Shown: positions 8,902 to 10,620 of the stretch, piece after piece
Numbering within the stretch: position 1 is the first letter of the stretch
How the letters are laid out: each line of letters begins with the position of its first letter
DNA from: Lojkania enalia
Taxonomy: Eukaryota; Ascomycota; Dothideomycetes; Pleosporales
DNA: 10,620 nt
Reading direction: 5' to 3'
Assembly (NCBI GenBank): GCA_010094045.1
Contig: ML986742.1
Location: 102,227-112,846 of the forward strand
Program-made: the position numbers and the translations under genes
Notes under the pieces: model-generated
The model's database searches: none
The model's input: the letters and a program-made list of their open reading frames with translations, nothing else
Told to the model about the DNA's origin: nothing

Positions 8902-10620
8902 ACGCGAGAATTCTAGTATAAACTATTAATAAAATCTAGTAAAACCTAAGAAGAATTTTACACCTATTATAGTAGTAGGTAGCTACTAGTTATATAGTAC
9001 TTCTACCTTCTCTAGATTAACCTAAAGCCTTTATTTAAGAGGATATAGCTAAGATATTTAGTTCGGGTAATATAGAATTTACTCTTCTTAATATTAACTT
9101 ATAACTCTACTTAATATAATCTCTTAAGAACTTTCTTAATATAGATAATATATATCGCCTCGTCTTTAGAATAGATAAGAATATTATTTAGGTAAGTAAT
9201 ATAGAAATTATCCAGGTAGTCGATTAGTACGTTATTTATATAGTACTAGTAAGTTGCTAGACTATTATATAATCTAAAAGGTAGAACTTTATACTTGTAA
9301 ATTCTATATTAAGTCTAAAAGGTAGTATATTCTTTAAAACTAGGGTCTATTCTAATCTTATTAAAGGCCGCGCGAATATTAAACTTAGTAAAAATTACTA
9401 CTTTAGTAGATCTAGATAAAAGTTTATCTATACATAGTATTAGATATATATTTTTATAGGTAAGAGTATTAAGTTTATAATAATCTACGCAAATATATAG
9501 ATCACTATTAGGTTTATAAACATAAAGGATTAGAAATACAAAAAAGCTCTAACTCTACTTAATATACCTATACTATAGATTATCTATAATATACTTCTTA
9601 GTTACCTCTAACTCCTTAATATTCTACTTATATAACAGGCTGTAACTATTAGGGAGGAGTTCTATAAGAATAATCTTATAATTATAAGAGTAGTATTCTA
9701 GTAATTAATAAGCTATAGTTTTACTAAATATATTCTAATACCTATAGTATTTAGATAGCAATTAGAGATTTACTAGTACTTTGTTTTTAGCCTCGTCTTC
9801 TAACTCTAGGGCTTACTTATCTTTAATCAGCCGCTTAATTTCGTATAGAGATGTAGAGAAAAACTCGTTCTCTTTCCTCTTTATATTAAAGTAGAAAGTA
9901 TTAGCTAAGATAAGAATAATAATAGAAGAATAGACTTTCTTTAGATCGGGTTTAGACTTTATTATATATAGGCGTACGGAAGCTCTAAGCTTATTTAAAC
10001 TATAAGCTATAAGAGACTAATATAGTTTTAGCAGTCTTAATAGACCTTTAATATAATAGATAGTCAGATTATAGGACTACTAATACTAGTTCTTTTCCTA
10101 TAGAGCGTCGCGTTACTAGATATCTAGTTCTACCTTCTTATTATATATTAGCTAAGTTAATTATATAAGAAGAAGAGGTAAAGGATTATAAGTAGTAAGA
10201 TATTTAAAAGGTTATATAATCTAATTCTTATCTATATCTAGCTGGAGTTAAAAATAATATAACTATTTAATACTAATAATATAATTTTAAGTACTTAGGT
10301 TTATAATAATAAATAGGTAGTTTTAGATAGTTCTTCTATTAATTCGCAGGTATAAGTAGATATACTAATTAACTAGAGTTTAGATTCGGTCCTAAAAACT
10401 TTTAATAGTAATTTTAAAGGGTAAGTACTATATTAATATATATAGGGTTTAGGAGAGTAATCTAGCTACTATAAAATTAAGGAATAAGAAGTTTTAGGCG
10501 CTTATATTAATGAAGGCGTTTAATTATATACTAATATCTTTTAAATATAGAATAGTAGAGATTTAAAAGTACTTTCCTCTAAACAAATATAATAAATCGA
10601 TATTTAATAAGTTATACTTA
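8902..10620 (-). pseudogene. pol: pol relic of element 2: protease, linker and reverse transcriptase
   Basis: The frame, with codon first bases at coordinates of remainder 2 on division by 3, holds from the right edge to about 9030. The protease site reads AFINISA: the three triad codons lie at 10500-10508 and fit Asp-Thr-Gly changed to Asn-Ile-Ser. A long linker (about 9600-10430) leads to the RT N-terminus (about 9600-9540) and ICVDYYKLN (Asp codon at 9483-9485). FNIRAAF follows where FDIR is expected, then YLNNILIY, from YLDD, with the two Asn codons at 9183-9188. The C-terminal RT block reads FFLGFTRFY in a shifted frame after a small indel near 9022-9045, and ends in EFSR at the edge of the 266-bp insert. 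Three catalytic Asp residues are lost. Confidence 0.88.

Larger units (their letters stand above)
7675..10620 (-). mobile_element. Element 2, right part: minus-strand Ty3/gypsy element, RIP-inactivated
   Basis: On the minus strand this region encodes, from high to low coordinates, protease, reverse transcriptase, RNase H and the integrase zinc-binding domain, the Ty3/gypsy order. Stops and catalytic changes are again C-to-T or G-to-A. Its proteins differ clearly from those of element 1, for example in the RT blocks RAAFNKIRI and KVLPFRL, so it belongs to another family. It runs off the right edge upstream of the protease, so gag and the 5' LTR lie outside. It carries a small candidate insertion (8627-8892) and a small frameshift (near 9022-9045). 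Confidence 0.9.

Noticed and set aside
1..10620. Host protein-coding genes, CRISPR array, tRNA or rRNA genes
   Set aside because: All recognisable coding signal belongs to the two retroelements or the antisense relic. No spaced short repeats and no cloverleaf or rRNA signatures seen. Scattered tag/tat/gta runs are a product of base composition.

Overview
The window looks like accessory, repeat-derived DNA of a filamentous ascomycete (Pezizomycotina-type fungus). It is very AT-rich and saturated with TpA, while CpA and TpG are scarce. Almost every stop codon inside recognisable protein reads as a C-to-T or G-to-A change (Gln CAA/CAG to TAA/TAG, Trp TGG to TAG or TGA). This is the pattern left by repeat-induced point mutation (RIP). 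I found no intact host gene, no tRNA or rRNA, and no CRISPR array.

The layout is two nested Ty3/gypsy-type LTR retrotransposons, both dead. Element 1 (199-7674, plus strand, 7476 bp) is complete in structure. It has a 5' LTR (199-738), a gag relic starting just inside the LTR, a pol relic in the -1 frame relative to gag (protease, reverse transcriptase, RNase H, integrase, C-terminal chromodomain), a purine-rich tract (7120-7134) and a 3' LTR (7135-7674). The LTRs are both 540 bp, and all of the roughly 60 differences I count between them are transitions. Between the chromodomain and the 3' LTR lies a possible antisense coding relic (about 6381-6785).

Element 2 lies on the minus strand and fills both flanks: 7675-10620 (protease, reverse transcriptase, RNase H, integrase zinc-binding domain) and 1-198 (integrase up to the first catalytic Asp). 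It runs off both ends of the window. Element 1 landed inside its integrase gene. Removing element 1 and one 5-bp target duplication (cttct at 194-198, cctct at 7675-7679, differing by one C/T) puts the integrase back in frame across the junction.

Element 2 also carries a smaller candidate insertion, 266 bp at 8627-8892, flanked by a 9-bp direct repeat. Removing it with one repeat copy also restores the frame between reverse transcriptase and RNase H. A separate small frameshift lies near 9022-9045. The likely history is: element 2 arrived, the small piece and element 1 inserted into it, and RIP then mutated the stack. The order of the two insertions cannot be read from the sequence.
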